Below, piece after piece: positions 36,030 through 43,550 of a stretch of 64,000 bases of DNA. How positions within the stretch are numbered: the stretch's first letter is position 1; every line of letters starts with the position of its first letter. The notes below the pieces were generated by a model that was not told the DNA's origin, ran no database searches, and saw only the letters and a list, made by a program, of their open reading frames with translations. Source of the DNA: Clostridiales bacterium (GTDB taxonomy: Bacteria; Bacillota; Clostridia; Oscillospirales; Oscillospiraceae); assembly GCA_004556345.1 (NCBI GenBank), contig SFHQ01000002.1:1-64000 (forward strand), in the 5' to 3' direction. The translations under genes and the position numbers were made by a program.

Positions 36030-36358
36030 TCCCACCCCTTCCAAATGTCCGGCTGATAGCCGACGGTGGCCTGCTTGCCGTTGCGGACGATGGGGGTCCT
36101 GAGCAGGGTAGGGTCCTCCAGGAGTTTTTCGATCTTGTCCTGGTCATAGGCCAGGTACTCCAGCAGCGCTGCGTCGGGGTGCTTTTCGTCGATGAGGTCG
36201 GGGAGCTTCACCGAGCGCAGCACCGAGGTCAGCTCCCCCTTGCTGATGCCGTATTTGTTCAGGTCGATGGCCTGGAATTTGACCCGGCGCTCCTTAAAAT
36301 AGCGCTGGGCTTTTTTCGTGTCGAAGCATTTGGACTTGCCAAAGATCTGGATGTTCAT
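36026..36358 (-). CDS. ArsC/Spx-family thioredoxin-fold protein
   Basis: A 110-residue protein of the ArsC family. The N-terminal FGKSKCFDTKKAQRYF carries a single cysteine (Cys11) at the active site position and no CXXC, so it is neither a classic Spx redox switch nor a proven arsenate reductase. DLLRTPIV-type LLRTPIVRNGK and the C-terminal GYQPDIWKGWE fit the YffB/YusI branch. Function is unknown. It is the first gene of the operon that continues with two Opp ATPases, a dipeptidase, an ene-reductase and a flavin reductase; GGAGGAACC is its ribosome site. Confidence 0.82.
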   Translation of the reverse strand: MNIQIFGKSKCFDTKKAQRYFKERRVKFQAIDLNKYGISKGELTSVLRSVKLPDLIDEKHPDAALLEYLAYDQDKIEKLLEDPTLLRTPIVRNGKQATVGYQPDIWKGWE

Positions 36359-36402
36359 GGTCCGGTTCCTCCTGGGTCAGCGGCCCGCCAGCGGGCCGGT
36401 CG

Positions 36403-36477
36403 TTTTGTTCCAGCATAGCACATCCCGGCCCAAAAACCCAGAGGAAGTGAAAAATATGTATACTTTTTTGTTCCAGC
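36403..36477. repeat. 12-bp direct repeat in the divergent promoter region
   Basis: TTTTGTTCCAGC occurs at 36403-36414 and again at 36466-36477, 63 bases apart, about six helical turns. One copy sits beside the possible -10 (TATGCT, minus strand 36412-36417) of the ArsC-like operon and the other just before the extended -10 of rnj. Confidence 0.5.
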
Positions 36478-36478
36478 G

Positions 36479-36487
36479 TGCTATACT
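36479..36487 (+). promoter_or_regulatory. Extended -10 promoter of the RNase J gene
   Basis: TG (36479-36480), one base, TATACT (36482-36487), without a clear -35. It would yield a leader of about 235 nt. Confidence 0.55.
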
Positions 36488-36493
36488 AGGAGA

Positions 36494-36728
36494 AATCAAA
36501 CTGTGAACAGGCCGCGCTTTGCGGCATGAGATATATGACCCCGCGCACCCCAAACTGCACGATCCTTCCACGGTGCTACCAAGCCGTGACGAACCAGGGG
36601 AAGCCGGACAAAACCCACCGCGGGACAGGGCGGTCGGGTGCGTCCAGCGGCTCCCCTTGTCTTTGTGCCCCCAATTGGAGGAAACTTTGGGGCTTGCCGC
36701 CGGGACACACTGAAAAAAAGGAGTTATT
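36494..36728 (+). promoter_or_regulatory. Long structured 5' leader of the RNase J gene
   Basis: A 235-nt stretch with no convincing gene. It holds a GCCGC/GCGGC hairpin near 36512, a CACGG/CCGTG hairpin near 36571, a long stem (36597-36610 region with about 36642-36658) and GCCCCCAA/TTTGGGGC (about 36668-36693) that could alternatively pair with CCCCAAA near 36547. No known riboswitch pattern was recognised. RNase J leaders could be used for self-control; that is inference. Confidence 0.45.
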
Positions 36729-38387
36729 ATGGCAGAAAAACTGAAAATCATCCCCTTGGGCGGACTCAACGAGATCGGCAAGAATCTCACCGTCTACGAG
36801 TATGGCAACGATATCATCATCGTAGACGTGGGCATGGGCTTCCCCGACGACGACATGTACGGCGTGGACGTGGTCATCCCGGACGTGAGCTACCTCATCA
36901 AGCACCAGGATAAGATCCGGGGCATCTTCCTCACCCACGGGCACGAGGACCACATCGGCGCCCTGCCCTACGTCCTGCGCTCCTTCCAGGCCCCCATCTA
37001 TGCCACCCGGATGACCCTGGGGCTGGTGGGCCTGAAGCTGGAGGAGCACAAGCTGCTCGACAGCACCAAGCTCGTCACCTGCGAGGCGGGGGACATCGTG
37101 AAGGCCGGGAAATTCTCCGTGGAATTTATTCACGCCAACCACTCCATCGCCGACGCCGTGAGCTTTGCCATCAAGTGCCCCGTGGGCACCGTGATCCACA
37201 CCGGCGACTTTAAGATCGACCCCACCCCCATCAAGGGCAAGATCATGGACCTGACCCGCCTGGGGGAGCTGGGCAAAGAGGGCGTGCTGGCCCTGCTGTG
37301 CGACTCCACCAACGTGGAGCGCCCCGGCTACACCCGCTCGGAGCGGGCCGTGGGCAACAGCTTCGACGCCCTCTTCCGGGGCTGTAAGGAGCGCATCATC
37401 GTCACGACCTTCGCCTCCAACGTGGACCGCATCCAGCAGATCATCAACGTGGCCGCCAGCTACGGGCGAAAAGTCGCCATCACCGGCCGGAGCATGGAAA
37501 ACTCCCTGCAAGTGGCTACGGAGCTGGGCTATACAGAGATCCCCAAGGGCGTGCTCGTGGACCTGAACCACATCAAGTCCCTGCCCAAGGACAAGGTCTG
37601 CATCATCACCACCGGCAGCCAGGGCGAGGCCATGTCCGCCCTCTTCCGCATCGCCTTTTCCACCCACCGGCAGGTGGAGATCCAGCCCGGCGACCGGGTC
37701 ATCATCTCCGCCTCCGCCGTGCCCGGCAATGAAAATTCCGTGAACAACATCATCAATGAGCTCTACCGCAAAAAGGCCGAGGTGGTCAGCGAGAACGCCG
37801 GGACGCTCCACGTCTCCGGCCACGCCTGCCAGGACGAGCTGAAGATCATCCACGCCCTGGTGCGGCCCAAGTTCTTCATGCCCGTTCACGGCGAGCAGCG
37901 CCACCTGCGCACCCACGCCCGTGTGGCCGAGGAGATGGGGACGCCCCCCCAGAACATCATCATCGCCGACGTGGGCCGCGTGGTCGAGTTCACCCACAAC
38001 TCCGCCCAGCTGGCAGGCACCGTTCCCTCCGGGCGGGTGTTCGTGGACGGCTATGGCGTGGGCGACGTGGGCAGCGTGGTCCTGCGGGACCGCCGCCACC
38101 TGGCCCAGGACGGCATGATCGTGGTGGTCGTCTCCCTCTCCGGGGAGACCGGCGACCTGGTCTCCGGCCCGGACATCATCACCCGCGGCTTTGTCTACGT
38201 GAAAGAGTCCGAGGGGCTTATGGACGAGCTGCGGGAGGTGGCCTTGGACTCCCTGGAGGCCTGCCAGGCCCAGGGGATGCTGGATTGGGCCAGCATCAAG
38301 TCCGCCATCAAGAGCGAGATGTCCCGCTACCTCTACCGCAAGACCAAGCGCAACCCCATGATCCTGCCGGTCATCATGGAGGTTTGA
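36729..38387 (+). CDS. rnj: Ribonuclease J
   Basis: A 552-residue metallo-beta-lactamase RNase. The metal site HGHEDHIGALPY is at about 74-85, with further ligands in HANHSIADA and HTGDFKID. The beta-CASP motifs follow: CDSTNVERPG, TTFASNVDRIQQI, ISASAVPGNE, HVSGHACQDELK and FFMPVHGEQRH. It has endo- and 5'-exonuclease activity in mRNA decay and rRNA maturation. AAAGGAG lies seven bases before the ATG. Only one copy is in the window, so J1 or J2 cannot be told. Confidence 0.93.
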   Translation: MAEKLKIIPLGGLNEIGKNLTVYEYGNDIIIVDVGMGFPDDDMYGVDVVIPDVSYLIKHQDKIRGIFLTHGHEDHIGALPYVLRSFQAPIYATRMTLGLVGLKLEEHKLLDSTKLVTCEAGDIVKAGKFSVEFIHANHSIADAVSFAIKCPVGTVIHTGDFKIDPTPIKGKIMDLTRLGELGKEGVLALLCDSTNVERPGYTRSERAVGNSFDALFRGCKERIIVTTFASNVDRIQQIINVAASYGRKVAITGRSMENSLQVATELGYTEIPKGVLVDLNHIKSLPKDKVCIITTGSQGEAMSALFRIAFSTHRQVEIQPGDRVIISASAVPGNENSVNNIINELYRKKAEVVSENAGTLHVSGHACQDELKIIHALVRPKFFMPVHGEQRHLRTHARVAEEMGTPPQNIIIADVGRVVEFTHNSAQLAGTVPSGRVFVDGYGVGDVGSVVLRDRRHLAQDGMIVVVVSLSGETGDLVSGPDIITRGFVYVKESEGLMDELREVALDSLEACQAQGMLDWASIKSAIKSEMSRYLYRKTKRNPMILPVIMEV

Positions 38388-38434
38388 TCCCCCCTGGCCG
38401 AGCCGAGACATTCCAAAGAGAGAGGAAGACAACC

Positions 38435-40153
38435 ATGTGGAAACGACCCATTGCCGGGGCTTTGGCCCTGGTGTTATCCCTCAGCCTGCTGGCTTCTCCG
38501 GCCCTGGCCGCCGAGACCAAGGACGCCGACCAGCAGGCCCCCGCCGTCTCTGACACGACGCCCGCCCCGGACACCGGCTCCGATGCCGACACCACCCCCG
38601 GCACAGGCGGCGACAAAAACGACAGCACCCCCGGCGGCGACACGAACAACGGCACCGGCGGCAATCACAACGGCTCTGCCGAGACCCCCTCCACCCCGGA
38701 GGCCCCCGCCGAGCCGACGACGCCCACCACGCCGACCACCCCCACGACCCCGGAGCGGCCCTCGACGCCCAGCACGCCCCTGCCCCATGGTCCCACCCTG
38801 CGGCAGGACCACGTGCGCTACATGGAGGGCTTTGAAAACGGGACCTTTCGCCCCGACCAGAAGCTGACCCGCGCCCAGGCCGCCCAGCTGGTCTACCGCC
38901 TGCTGGCCACCCCGGACAACGGCACCAGGGCCTGCTCCTACACGGACATCGCCGGGCAGTGGTACACCCAGCCCATTCGCGCCCTGTGCGCCCTGGGCCT
39001 GTTTGACAACGGCAGCAAGTTCCGCCCCAACGACGTGATGACCCGCGCCGAGTTCATTGATCTCTTGGTCCGCACCAAGCCCATCTCCGGCAACAGCGCC
39101 GGCTTCCCCGACGTGTCCTCCGGCTATTGGGCCGCCAGCCAGATCCAGGCCGCTGCCTCCCACGGCTGGATCAGCGGCTTCCCCGACGGGACCTTCCGGC
39201 CCAACAGTGGCCTGACCCGCGCCGAGGCCTGCACCGTGGTCAACAACATGCTCGGCCGAACCGGCGACGCCGCCCAGGCCACCCGGCTCATCGCCCTGGG
39301 CATCTACTCCGATGTCTCCGCCTCCTACTGGGGCGCGAGGACCATCGCGGAAGCCTCCGTCTCCCACACCGCCGCCGCTTCCGGCAGCGGCGAGAGCTGG
39401 AACGGCGTGGATGTGGCCAGCATGACCTTCACCCCCGGCTTCCACGCCGCCGGGAACCAGCTGTATTACGTGGCCTGGACGGGCAAGCTCGTCACCAACA
39501 CCACCCTGGGCGCTTACAAAGCTGACGCCACCGGCGCCCTGACCCAGACGGCGAAGTCTTACCAGATGACCAACGTGCCCTACATCAGCCAGATCGACAA
39601 TATTTACGCCTGGGTGGGCTGCGAGGCCGTGGCCGACCTCATGGGCCTGAAGGCCAAGGGGTACGCCCAGGACGTCACCATCAAGTATTTTCTGGACAAT
39701 CTGCCCCGCTCCAAGTCCGACCCGGAGAAGGGCTTTGTCGGCTCCCCCTACGTTCCCGACACCTCCAAGCGGACCCGCACCACCATCTACCCGGCCAAGC
39801 TCGCGGAGTATTCCAACACCTACTGCGGCAGCGACAACCCCTGCGCCGATTTCCGCGGGGCCTCCGTCACTGACTTGCAGCGGGAGCTGCTGGCGGGCAA
39901 CTGCGTGGTGGGCTACATGACCCTGTGGTGGGCCTCCCCCTACTATCGGACCTACAACATCGAGGGCACCCAGCAGCGCCTGGTCAGCAACAACCACGCC
40001 GTCCTGGTCTGCGGCTATGACCCCAACAAGGGCTACTACATCTCCGACCCCTACAACTACTACAACCGGGGCCAGGTCCACCAGTATTGGGAGAACGCCA
40101 AGACCTTTGAAGCCATCTGGAACGCCCGAAAGGTCGGCATGGTCATCCGCTGA
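38435..40153 (+). CDS. Secreted S-layer-homology protein with C39-like peptidase domain
   Basis: A 572-residue exported protein. Signal peptide residues 1-25 end in SPALAA. A low-complexity linker follows, rich in Thr, Pro, Asp and Gly with TTP repeats (about 26-125). Then come about three SLH motifs, e.g. GFENGTFRPDQKLTRAQAA and ISGFPDGTFRPNSGLTRAEA, which bind cell-wall polymer. The C-terminal part (about 370-572) has NVPYISQIDNIYAWVGCEA, with a candidate catalytic Cys, and NNHAVLVCGYD with the His, the pattern of C39_2 papain-like peptidases. It may cut peptides or wall material at the surface. AGAGGAAG precedes the start; the gene follows rnj on the same strand. Confidence 0.82.
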   Translation: MWKRPIAGALALVLSLSLLASPALAAETKDADQQAPAVSDTTPAPDTGSDADTTPGTGGDKNDSTPGGDTNNGTGGNHNGSAETPSTPEAPAEPTTPTTPTTPTTPERPSTPSTPLPHGPTLRQDHVRYMEGFENGTFRPDQKLTRAQAAQLVYRLLATPDNGTRACSYTDIAGQWYTQPIRALCALGLFDNGSKFRPNDVMTRAEFIDLLVRTKPISGNSAGFPDVSSGYWAASQIQAAASHGWISGFPDGTFRPNSGLTRAEACTVVNNMLGRTGDAAQATRLIALGIYSDVSASYWGARTIAEASVSHTAAASGSGESWNGVDVASMTFTPGFHAAGNQLYYVAWTGKLVTNTTLGAYKADATGALTQTAKSYQMTNVPYISQIDNIYAWVGCEAVADLMGLKAKGYAQDVTIKYFLDNLPRSKSDPEKGFVGSPYVPDTSKRTRTTIYPAKLAEYSNTYCGSDNPCADFRGASVTDLQRELLAGNCVVGYMTLWWASPYYRTYNIEGTQQRLVSNNHAVLVCGYDPNKGYYISDPYNYYNRGQVHQYWENAKTFEAIWNARKVGMVIR

Positions 40154-40195
40154 TTTTTTCTCCCCCTGACTTCTCGCCTTCGGTGGCTTTGTCAC

Positions 40196-40224
40196 TTGCC
40201 CTTTGTCCGGAAATTGCCTATAAT
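40196..40224 (+). promoter_or_regulatory. SigA-type promoter of the DUF4364 gene
   Basis: TTGCCC (40196-40201), 17-nt spacer, TATAAT (40219-40224), 49 bases before the start codon. Confidence 0.75.
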
Positions 40225-40272
40225 AAAGGCAGCAGGAGCCCCCGCTGCGGGGGGAAAGGAGCGTCCGATCGC

Positions 40273-40806
40273 ATGGCAAAAGCAGGCTTCATCCACGATA
40301 AATTGGACATCAAGTTTCTGGTGCTCTATCTCATGGCCCGTGTGGCCTCCTCGGTGGATTTCTCCACCCTGGCCGACCTGACCTTCTGCGACGACGGCGT
40401 GGAGTATTTCGACTTCGCCGCCGCCTTGGCGGAGCTGGTCGACACCGGCCACCTGGAGCTCAAGGACGATAAATACAGCATCACCGAAAAGGGCCGCCGC
40501 AACGGCAAGATCTGCGAGAGCAGCCTGGCCTACTCCGTGCGCCGCAAGTGCGACCGAAACCTGGCCAAGGTCAACGGCGTACTCCGCCGGGATGCCCAGG
40601 TCCGCGCAGAGATCCTCCCCAGAGACGACGGGGCGCACACCCTGCGCCTGATCCTGGACGACGACAAGGGCAACATCATGACCCTGGACCTGCTCACCGT
40701 CTCCGAGGAGCAGGCCGGTCGCCTGGCGGAAAAATTCCGCACCCACCCGGAACGGCTGTACGACAGCATCCTCCAAGTGCTTCTGGAAACAGAAGAGGAA
40801 GGATAA
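40273..40806 (+). CDS. DUF4364-family protein
   Basis: A 177-residue cytoplasmic protein. ATG 40273 follows AAAGGAG at about ten bases. The N-terminal half (about 1-75) looks like a winged helix: DIKFLVLYLMARVASSVDF, DFAAALAELVDTGHLEL and KYSITEKGRRNG. The C-terminal half is a small alpha-beta domain. DUF4364 proteins are widespread in Clostridia and uncharacterised; the winged helix suggests a transcription factor. It has its own promoter and terminator. Confidence 0.8.
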   Translation: MAKAGFIHDKLDIKFLVLYLMARVASSVDFSTLADLTFCDDGVEYFDFAAALAELVDTGHLELKDDKYSITEKGRRNGKICESSLAYSVRRKCDRNLAKVNGVLRRDAQVRAEILPRDDGAHTLRLILDDDKGNIMTLDLLTVSEEQAGRLAEKFRTHPERLYDSILQVLLETEEEG

Positions 40807-40820
40807 CGACACAAACGCAA

Positions 40821-40868
40821 ACCAGCGCGGCAACCACGTTTTCCCGTGGCAGCCGCGCTGGTCTTTTC
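40821..40868 (+). terminator. Terminator between the DUF4364 gene and the type III toxin gene
   Basis: ACCAGCGCGGC (40821-40831) pairs with 40852-40862, with an inner CCACG/CGTGG stem, followed by CTTTTCT. The flanking genes converge, so it may serve both. Confidence 0.8.
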
Positions 40869-40878
40869 TCTATGCTCC

Positions 40879-41400
40879 TTATCTGTCTTCTTCCAAGTGC
40901 GTCTTGCAATAAAGCAGGTATTGCTGCTCGTCCACAGAAAAATTACAGCAGCGACCCGCCAAAGTAGGCCAGGCTTTTCCGCTGACAATCATCTCATAGA
41001 GTTTTTTCGCTTGCTTTACGATCGTGTCCCGGTTTGAGTTACACCAGGAAAGCTGGTTCGATAACAAATTTTTATATGCAATATCCTCTTTTGTATCTGA
41101 CTCTGTGCGTCTCATATCTACTTTTGTTAAGCTCTTTGGATGTACGGGAATCATGTTGTTGAAATTGATGGCTCCCCAGGTGCCCTGGTTGATCTTCAAA
41201 AAATCCACTTGGTTTTTCATGCGCAGGTGTTTCGGTTTTGGAGAAGTCAGCGGCGCATAATAAGAGATTCCATTGACCGTAAAGACGATGCCGATAAAAG
41301 GGCGTGTTTCCTTACGATCCATAGTATACGGCACACAGGGATCATGCTCTCTCAAAAAATCGCAATACGTCGAATCGACTCGAAAAAAAGAAAAACTCAT
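40879..41400 (-). CDS. Type III toxin-antitoxin endoribonuclease, ToxN/AbiQ family
   Basis: A 173-residue RNase toxin. ATG 41400 is supported by AAAGGAGGAT eight bases upstream. Family landmarks are FFRVDSTYCDFLREHD at the start, RPFIGIVFTVNGISYYAPLTS, the basic SPKPKHLRMKNQVDFLKI, GAINFNNMIPV, and DIAYKNLLSNQLSWCNSNRD near the C-terminus, which together identify the ToxN/AbiQ/CptN group. These toxins cut RNA, including the repeats of their own RNA antitoxin, and some stop phage infection by killing or stalling the host. Directly upstream are a terminator and three RNA repeats, the normal arrangement. Its base composition is clearly more A+T-rich than its neighbours, a sign of transfer. Confidence 0.92.
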   Translation of the reverse strand: MSFSFFRVDSTYCDFLREHDPCVPYTMDRKETRPFIGIVFTVNGISYYAPLTSPKPKHLRMKNQVDFLKINQGTWGAINFNNMIPVHPKSLTKVDMRRTESDTKEDIAYKNLLSNQLSWCNSNRDTIVKQAKKLYEMIVSGKAWPTLAGRCCNFSVDEQQYLLYCKTHLEEDR

Positions 41401-41423
41401 CAAATATCCTCCTTTACAAAATT

Positions 41424-41462
41424 TGTAAAAAAGAGGACTGAACCCTGGGGATTCAGCCCTCT
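41424..41462 (-). terminator. Leaky terminator between RNA antitoxin and toxin gene
   Basis: Minus strand: AGAGGGCTGAA (41452-41462) pairs with TTCAGTCCTCT (41432-41442), then a T-run. In type III systems this terminator sets the excess of antitoxin RNA over toxin mRNA. Confidence 0.88.
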
Positions 41463-41564
41463 GCTTTTTCGTTCCCACTTATGGTAGGGTACACCGCTTT
41501 TTTGGCTCCCACTCATGGTAGGGTACACCGCTTTTTTGGCTCCCACTTAGTGGCAGGGTACTCC
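41463..41564 (-). repeat. Tandem repeat array of the RNA antitoxin
   Basis: Three units of 33-35 bp. The two units nearest the toxin are nearly identical apart from TTCG versus TTGG and one base in the middle; the third has an extra base and several changes. Confidence 0.9.
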
Positions 41565-41590
41565 ATCTTTTTTGAGTATTGCTACTCGGT
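41463..41590 (-). ncRNA. Type III RNA antitoxin (ToxI/antiQ-like) with three tandem repeats
   Basis: Three tandem repeats of 35, 34 and 33 nt (41530-41564, 41496-41529, 41463-41495) occur on the minus strand, each with GTACCCTnCCA, an AGTGGGA and an A-rich AAAAAGC end. The A-rich junctions are the usual ToxN-type cut sites. A small 5' hairpin (GAGTA/TACTC, about 41573-41586) precedes the first repeat. The RNA starts near 41590 and ends at the terminator 41424-41462. Each repeat should fold as a pseudoknot that binds one toxin molecule. Confidence 0.88.
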
Positions 41591-41596
41591 ATTTCT

Positions 41597-41625
41597 ATTA
41601 TACGCCACACACCAAAGGATGTCAA
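41597..41625 (-). promoter_or_regulatory. Promoter of the type III toxin-antitoxin locus
   Basis: Minus strand: TTGACA (41620-41625), 17-nt spacer, TATAAT (41597-41602), a perfect consensus. Confidence 0.9.
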
Positions 41626-41737
41626 TTGGAAAAAACGTCCTCGCAAATATCGAACAATGGTAGCAAACCAAGCCAAATTTGTCAAGAAAGAGCGGAAAAA
41701 TACCCTACTCTTCTTCTAGTTTTTCTGTGCAGCGGCG

Positions 41738-42088
41738 TTAGCCTTCCAGTTCCTGGATGGCTGTCAGCAGGGCGGCCTGGTCCATTGCCACGGCCTCGCG
41801 CAGGGCGGGGTCGGTCAAGGGCTTGGGGCCGCGCAGGGCCTCGGTGAGGGCCGTGCTGGAGAGATACAGCTTCTGGAAGCCCAGGTTCTGGGCCACGCCT
41901 TTCAGGGTGTGGGCGGCGCGGAAGGCCACCTCCCAATCCTGGCTGTTAATGGCACTTTCCAGGCTGCCCCAGCTGGTGTCTGCCGGGTACTTTCCTATGA
42001 ATTTCCGCACCATCGCTTCGCTGGGCAGGCGCCGCAAAACGTCCGCGCTGTTGCCGCCGATCTTTGCATAGAATGCCTCTAGTGTCAT
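41738..42088 (-). CDS. Histidine phosphotransfer (Hpt) domain protein
   Basis: A 116-residue single-domain protein. Start ATG 42088 has AGGAGAGG about nine bases upstream. The Hpt motif AAHTLKGVAQNLGF places the phospho-acceptor at His60 in a four-helix bundle. It probably shuttles phosphate in a phosphorelay. It follows the interrupted HD-GYP response regulator gene on the same strand by 59 bases, so the regulator's receiver domain is a likely partner. No hybrid kinase is in this window. Confidence 0.85.
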   Translation of the reverse strand: MTLEAFYAKIGGNSADVLRRLPSEAMVRKFIGKYPADTSWGSLESAINSQDWEVAFRAAHTLKGVAQNLGFQKLYLSSTALTEALRGPKPLTDPALREAVAMDQAALLTAIQELEG

Positions 42089-42147
42089 AACCCACCTCTC
42101 CTTTGATCCTGTCCTTCCTGAGAAAAATACCGTGTATTTTGGGGCCG

Positions 42148-43350
42148 TCATTCTGAGGTTTTCGGGGCGTTCTCCCGGTGCTTGCGGGCGCTGCCCTGCT
42201 TCTCCCGGCCTGCGAGCAGCCCCTCTTCCTGGAGCACCTCGCGGGAGAGGCGGTTGGCCTCCTGGCGCTGGCTCTGCTCCGCGTCCTTCTGCTTTTCCTC
42301 TTCGGTCTCCTGCATGGCCTGTTTGATCTGGTCGGCCCCGTCCATCAGGCACTCCAGCAGCAGGGGGTTAAACGCGCCGCACTCGCCGTTGACGATCATG
42401 TTGAGGGCCGTTTCGTGGTCAAAGGCCGCCTTATAGCAGCGCTCACTGGTCAGCGCGTCGTACACGTCGGCCAAAGAAACGACCTGGGCGGAGATGGGGA
42501 TCTCATCGCCCTTGAGCCCGTCGGGATAGCCTCGGCCGTCCCACCGCTCGTGGTGCCAGCGGCAGATCTCGCGGGCGACCTTCACCAGAGGTTCGTTCTG
42601 GTTGAAGGGGATCTGGCGCAGCATGTGCTCGCCCACGGCGGAGTGGGTCTTGATGATGTCAAACTCCTCTTTCGTCAGCCGGCCGGGTTTATTTAAGATC
42701 TGTTCGGGAATATTGATCTTGCCGATGTCATGCAGGGCCGAGGCTGTGCTGATGAGGGAGATGTCTGCCTCGGTCAGGGGATACCGGTCCGTCTTTTTGC
42801 GCAGCCGGCGCAGCAGCAATTCCGTGATGGTGCGGATGTGGACCACGTGCAGGCCGCTCTCGTTGTTTCGGAACTCGACGATGTGGCTCAGAATGCTGAT
42901 CATCGTGTTGCTGACCTTTTCCTTCTCATACACCTGCTCGGCCACCATCTGCACCAGGCGCTTCTGCTTGGCGTAGAGCATCAGGGTGTTGCTCACCCGG
43001 CGGCAGACCACGCGGGCATCGAAGGGCCGGGTGATGTAATCGCTGGCCCCCAGGTCATAGGCGCGTTCGACGAAGGTATAGCTATCCTCGGCGGAGATCA
43101 TAATGACCGGGGTCTCCTCGATCCAGTGATACTAGTTCATGATCTCCAGCACACCAAAGCCGTCTATCTCCGGCATGGTGATGTCCAGCAGCAGCAGGTC
43201 GACCTCCGGGTGGCAGTCCAGCAGCTCCACGGCCTGCTGTCCGTTCTCCGCTTCCAGAAACGTATAGTTTTCCTTGCCCAGGATCTCGATCAAGACCATC
43301 CGGTTCAGGGCAGAGTCATCTACGATCAATATGGTTTCTTTGTAGTCCAT
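42148..43350 (-). pseudogene. HD-GYP response regulator interrupted by an in-frame TAG
   Basis: One continuous frame of 401 codons with a TAG at codon 73 (43132-43134). Before it is the first part of a receiver domain: ILIVDDSALNR with Asp56 in LLLLDITMPE, up to GFGVLEIMN. After it the receiver continues in frame (YHWIEETPVIMISAE, then ASDYITRPF) and leads to an HD-GYP domain with HDIGK, HHERWDGRGYPDG and LADVYDALTS, then a charged tail. The family cleaves cyclic-di-GMP. The break is a single nonsense codon, probably CAG or a similar codon changed to TAG. A restart at ATG 43101, with AGGAG 12 bases upstream, could still give the HD-GYP part without a working receiver. Confidence 0.8.
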
Positions 43351-43461
43351 ACATTCATTCTCTCCCTCGACAACGTAACCCGCGAGAAGCGTTTTCCCAG
43401 TTTAGGCCCCACAGAAAACAGAGCGCACAGAGCCGCATCCTAACACAAATAATTGTGCTCT

Positions 43462-43490
43462 AGTTTACCACTCCCACGACGCCCTGTCAA
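43462..43490 (-). promoter_or_regulatory. SigA-type promoter of the HD-GYP/Hpt genes
   Basis: Minus strand: TTGACA (43485-43490), 17-nt spacer, TAAACT (43462-43467). It lies back to back with the activator gene at 43551. Confidence 0.72.
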
Positions 43491-43502
43491 TCCACTCCGC
43501 CG

Positions 43503-43532
43503 TTGACACCAACCTGTTTTTTCTGTTATTCT
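43503..43532 (+). promoter_or_regulatory. Probable promoter of the sigma-54 activator gene
   Basis: TTGACA (43503-43508), 18-nt spacer, TATTCT (43527-43532), 18 bases before the start codon. The -10 matches at four of six positions. Confidence 0.5.
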
Positions 43533-43550
43533 GACAAAGAGGTGAACCCC

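Noticed and set aside
36494..36728. Possible 6S RNA, SRP RNA, T-box or tmRNA in the RNase J leader
   Set aside because: None of the conserved cores fits: no closing 6S stem with central bubble, no SRP S-domain loop, no T-box bulge and no tmRNA start. It is described only as an unknown leader.
41463..41564. CRISPR array at the tandem repeats
   Set aside because: The repeats are adjacent without spacers, are only three in number, and sit between a promoter and a ToxN-type gene with a terminator, which is a type III antitoxin pattern. No cas gene is present.
43132..43134. Pyrrolysine or other recoding at the TAG in the HD-GYP gene
   Set aside because: No pyl genes or recoding stem-loop are visible, and related proteins have ordinary residues at this place. 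A nonsense mutation or error is simpler.
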